Made by a program: the position numbers and the translations under genes. DNA of 64,000 nucleotides from Brevundimonas sp. (lineage in GTDB: Bacteria; Pseudomonadota; Alphaproteobacteria; Caulobacterales; Caulobacteraceae): the NCBI RefSeq assembly GCF_019636155.1, contig NZ_JAHBYB010000012.1, positions 1-64,000 of the forward strand. The letters run 5' to 3'. Positions 61,562-64,000 of this stretch are shown piece by piece. The stretch's first letter is position 1. Every line of letters starts with the position of its first letter. The notes under the pieces are model-generated. The model saw nothing but the letters and a program-made list of their open reading frames with translations, was not told the DNA's origin and ran no database searches.

Positions 61562-63069
61562 GCCGGATGCGCCGTGAGGGGCCGCTGGTCATCGGCGGCG
61601 GCCTGGCCGGACTGTCGGCCGCCCTGGCGGCGGCGGGCGAGGGCGCGCGCGTGCTGGTGGCGACGCCCCAGCCTCTTTTGAACGCCTGCGCTTCGGCCTG
61701 GGCCCAGGGCGGGATCGCGGCGGCCCTGGACGCGGGCGACAGCGCGGCCGACCACGCCCGCGACACGACGGCGGCCGGCGCCGGTCTGGTCGAGGCCGAT
61801 CGGGCCCTGGACCTGACCCGGGCGGGGCGCGAGACGGTGGACTGGCTGGCCGGCCTGGGCGCGCCCTTCGACCGCGACGCGGACGGCGGCTATGCCCTGA
61901 GCCGAGAAGCGGCCCACGGCCGGGCGCGGGTGGCGCGGGTCGGCGGCGACGGGGCGGGCCGCGCCATCCTGTCGGCCGTGGTCGCCGCGGCGCGCGCGGA
62001 ACCCAGGATCGAGGTCTGGGAGGACGCCCGGCTTCGCGGTCTTCTGCAGGACGCCCAGGGGCGGGTGACCGGGGCCGTGCTGGAGCGCGGCGACGGACGC
62101 CAGGTCGAGGTCGCGGCCCCGACCGTCATCCTGGCCACCGGCGGGATCGGCGGCCTCTACGCCGTCACCACCAATCCCCCGGCCCTGAAAGGCGAGGGCC
62201 TGGCCATCGCGGCCTGGGCCGGGGCCGAGATCCTGGACCCAGAGTTCGTCCAGTTCCACCCGACAGCCCTGGACCTGGGGCTGGACCCCGCGCCCCTGGC
62301 GACCGAGGCCCTTAGGGGCGAGGGGGCGCGGCTGGTCGATGGTCGGGGCGACTTTCTGTTGGGTCGCGAAGCCGAGGCCGACCTGGCGCCGCGCGACGTG
62401 GTTGCGCGGGCGGTGCATCAGGCGCGGATGCAGGGGCGGGGCGCCTTCCTGGACGCGACCGGCGCGGTCGGAGCCGCCTTCCCCGAACATTTCCCCGCCG
62501 TCTTCGCCGCCTGCATGGGGGCCGGGATCGACCCGCGCCTCAGCCCCATGCCGGTGGCCGAGGCGGCCCATTATCACATGGGCGGGATCGCCGCCGACGC
62601 CGACGGGCGCACGGGCCTGGACGGCCTCTATGCAGTCGGAGAGTGCGCCGCGACCGGGGTGCACGGCGCCAACCGGCTGGCCTCCAACAGCCTGCTGGAG
62701 GCGGCGGCCTTCGGCCGTCGCGCGGGCCGGGCGGCGGCGGGCCAGGGCGCGCGCGCCGGAGACGGTTCGGCCCGCCGCCTAGCGTCCGACCTGCCGGGTC
62801 CCGAGACCGCGCAACTGCGGGCGGCGATGACGGCCCACGCCGGGCCGGTGCGCGACGAGACGGGGCTGAGAGCCCTGATCGCCAGCCTCGACGCCCTGGA
62901 GGCGCGCCATCCGGATGCGGCGGCCCTGACCGCCGCGCGCCTGGTCGCCCAGGCCGCCCTGGCCCGTCGCGAAAGCCGGGGCGGACACTGGCGCGCCGAC
63001 TGGCCCCTGCCGCTGGCCGAGGCGCGGCACAGCCGTGTAAGACTGACGTCGGGAAGGGCGGCGGCATGA
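61558..63069 (+). CDS. nadB: L-aspartate oxidase
   Basis: A 503-residue FAD enzyme that oxidises L-aspartate to iminoaspartate for NadA. The FAD motif is LVIGGGLAGLSAALAAAGEG; SAWAQGGIAAALDAGDSAAD, EFVQFHPTALDLG, the substrate His-Glu region, HYHMGGIAADADGRTGLDGL and GVHGANRLASNSLLEAAAFG are all present. The start is GTG 61558 overlapping the protease stop, or ATG 61567. The stop overlaps nadC (ATGA). Confidence 0.95.
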   Translation: MSRMRREGPLVIGGGLAGLSAALAAAGEGARVLVATPQPLLNACASAWAQGGIAAALDAGDSAADHARDTTAAGAGLVEADRALDLTRAGRETVDWLAGLGAPFDRDADGGYALSREAAHGRARVARVGGDGAGRAILSAVVAAARAEPRIEVWEDARLRGLLQDAQGRVTGAVLERGDGRQVEVAAPTVILATGGIGGLYAVTTNPPALKGEGLAIAAWAGAEILDPEFVQFHPTALDLGLDPAPLATEALRGEGARLVDGRGDFLLGREAEADLAPRDVVARAVHQARMQGRGAFLDATGAVGAAFPEHFPAVFAACMGAGIDPRLSPMPVAEAAHYHMGGIAADADGRTGLDGLYAVGECAATGVHGANRLASNSLLEAAAFGRRAGRAAAGQGARAGDGSARRLASDLPGPETAQLRAAMTAHAGPVRDETGLRALIASLDALEARHPDAAALTAARLVAQAALARRESRGGHWRADWPLPLAEARHSRVRLTSGRAAA

Positions 63070-63911
63070 TGGATTTCCTGATCGAACCGGTGGTGCGGGC
63101 GGCTCTGGCCGAGGATCTGGGCCGCGCGGGCGACCTGACGGCCCAGGCCTGTGTCCCGGCCGAGGCGCGGATGGCCGGGGTGTTCGCGGCGCGCCGGGCC
63201 GGTGTGGCGGCGGGCGTCGATGCGGTGCGGATCGCGGTGCGGATGCTGGACCTCGAAGCAGAGATCGAGGCCGTGGTTCGCGACGGCCAGCCGTTCGAGG
63301 CCGGCGCCGCCCTGGTGCGGGTCGAGGCGAACGCCCGCGCCCTGCTGGCGGGCGAGCGGACGGCGCTGAACCTGCTGGGCCGGATGTGCGGCATCGCCAC
63401 CCTGACCCGGGCCTATGTCGAGGCCGTGTCGGGAAGCCGCGCCCGTATCGCCGACACGCGCAAGACCACGCCGGGGCTGAGGGCGCTGGAGAAACACGCC
63501 GTGGCCTGCGGCGGAGGGATGAACCACCGCTTCGGCCTGGATGACGCCATCCTGATCAAGGACAACCACGTCGCCCTGTGCGGCGGAGTGGGCGAGGCGG
63601 TGCGCCGCGCCCGCGCCCATGCCGGCCATCTGGTCCGTATCGAGGTGGAGGTCGACGGCCTGAACCAGCTGGACGAAGCCCTGGCCGAGCGGCCGGACGT
63701 GGTCATGCTGGACAACTTCACCCTGCCGGCCCTGCGCGAGGCGGTGGAGCGGGCCAAGGTCAGCCCCTTCGGCCGGCCGGTGCTGGAAGCCTCGGGCGGG
63801 GTGACGCTGGAGACGGTCGCCGAGATCGCGCGCACGGGCGTGGATGTGATCTCGGTCGGCGCCCTGACCCATTCGGCGCCCGCGCTGGATGTCGGCCTGG
63901 ACGCGCGCTGA
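63066..63911 (+). CDS. nadC: Nicotinate-nucleotide diphosphorylase (quinolinate phosphoribosyltransferase)
   Basis: A 281-residue enzyme that converts quinolinate and PRPP to nicotinate mononucleotide with loss of CO2. Motifs: EDLGRAGDLTAQACVPAEAR, LNLLGRMCGIATLTRAYVEA, IADTRKTTPGLRALEKHAVA, CGGGMNHRFGLDDAILIKDN and EASGGVTLETVAEIARTGVD. The start is ATG 63066 or 63069. It completes the de novo set nadA-nadB-nadC. Confidence 0.97.
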   Translation: MMDFLIEPVVRAALAEDLGRAGDLTAQACVPAEARMAGVFAARRAGVAAGVDAVRIAVRMLDLEAEIEAVVRDGQPFEAGAALVRVEANARALLAGERTALNLLGRMCGIATLTRAYVEAVSGSRARIADTRKTTPGLRALEKHAVACGGGMNHRFGLDDAILIKDNHVALCGGVGEAVRRARAHAGHLVRIEVEVDGLNQLDEALAERPDVVMLDNFTLPALREAVERAKVSPFGRPVLEASGGVTLETVAEIARTGVDVISVGALTHSAPALDVGLDAR

Positions 63912-63989
63912 ACGGGCGGATCGGCGAAGAAAGCGGGGAACGGAGCGCGGGGGCGGGGGTTGTCAGATCATCCCCGAAAGGAGCGATCC

Positions 63990-64000
63990 ATGACCCACGC
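63990..64000 (+). CDS. Start of the next gene, cut by the window end
   Basis: An ATG at 63990 with AAAGGAGCG just upstream begins MTH and runs off the edge. The strong ribosome binding site suggests a real gene; nothing can be said of its product. Confidence 0.5.

Overview
This 64 kb window is dense, very GC-rich alphaproteobacterial chromosome. Genes are closely packed, with many ATGA/GTGA start-stop overlaps and frequent GTG or TTG starts. The gene families and codon bias point to Caulobacterales, most likely Brevundimonas. The lineage call is an inference from gene content; no rRNA or other marker gene is present to confirm it. I saw no tRNA, rRNA or CRISPR array.

Layout. 1-3.5 kb: 5' part of typA, a YeiH-type permease and an OPT transporter, all on the minus strand. 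3.6-10.4 kb: two large glycosyltransferases (TPR plus GT4; GT2) and rmlD-rmlA for dTDP-rhamnose. 11.0-24.5 kb: a Sec-exported 505-residue protein with highly-expressed codon bias, a small conserved-looking protein, then a type II secretion (T2SS) locus in four transcription units: gspE-methyltransferase-gspF-gspI (+), gspM-gspC-gspD (-), gspG-gspH (+) and gspJ-gspK-gspL (-). 24.6-27.3 kb: a SleB-like wall hydrolase followed by rmlC-rmlB, so the four rml genes lie on either side of the T2SS block. 27.3-36.0 kb: a capsule-type ABC exporter (kpsM/E/T) with a nonulosonic acid pathway (NeuB, NeuC, NeuA-type enzymes plus a LegB-like dehydratase and a PtmE-like CBS-nucleotidyltransferase), which suggests legionaminic acid. 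36.2-42.9 kb: an OmpA porin with 28 consecutive prolines, cysD-cysNC, UDP-glucose dehydrogenase and an OmpA-family lipoprotein.

43-49 kb: a 2-oxoglutarate/Fe(II) oxygenase, nudC, an intact IS5-family element with a CTAG target duplication just upstream of the rpmB promoter, rpmB, an MmcQ/YjbR gene whose ribosome binding site lies in a perfect hairpin, and an M1 aminopeptidase. 49.3-51.7 kb: an AT-richer restriction-modification island (vsr, C5 methyltransferase, GIY-YIG nuclease). 51.7-59.4 kb: uvrB, a PadR/HAAS pair, two O6-alkylguanine methyltransferases, a DAACS symporter and an Ada-AraC-AlkA fusion whose glycosylase core is deleted in frame. 59.5-63.9 kb: nadA-(M50 protease)-nadB-nadC behind a palindromic operator.

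Functionally the window is mainly about the cell surface (rhamnose, nonulosonate, capsule export, glycosyltransferases, T2SS), with a second theme of DNA alkylation repair and NAD synthesis. The observations most worth a second look are the Ada-AlkA protein without its glycosylase core, the methyltransferase inside the gspE-gspF operon, the exported protein beside the T2SS, the incomplete legionaminate set tied to the capsule exporter, the hairpin over the mmcQ ribosome binding site, and the structured dispersed repeats.
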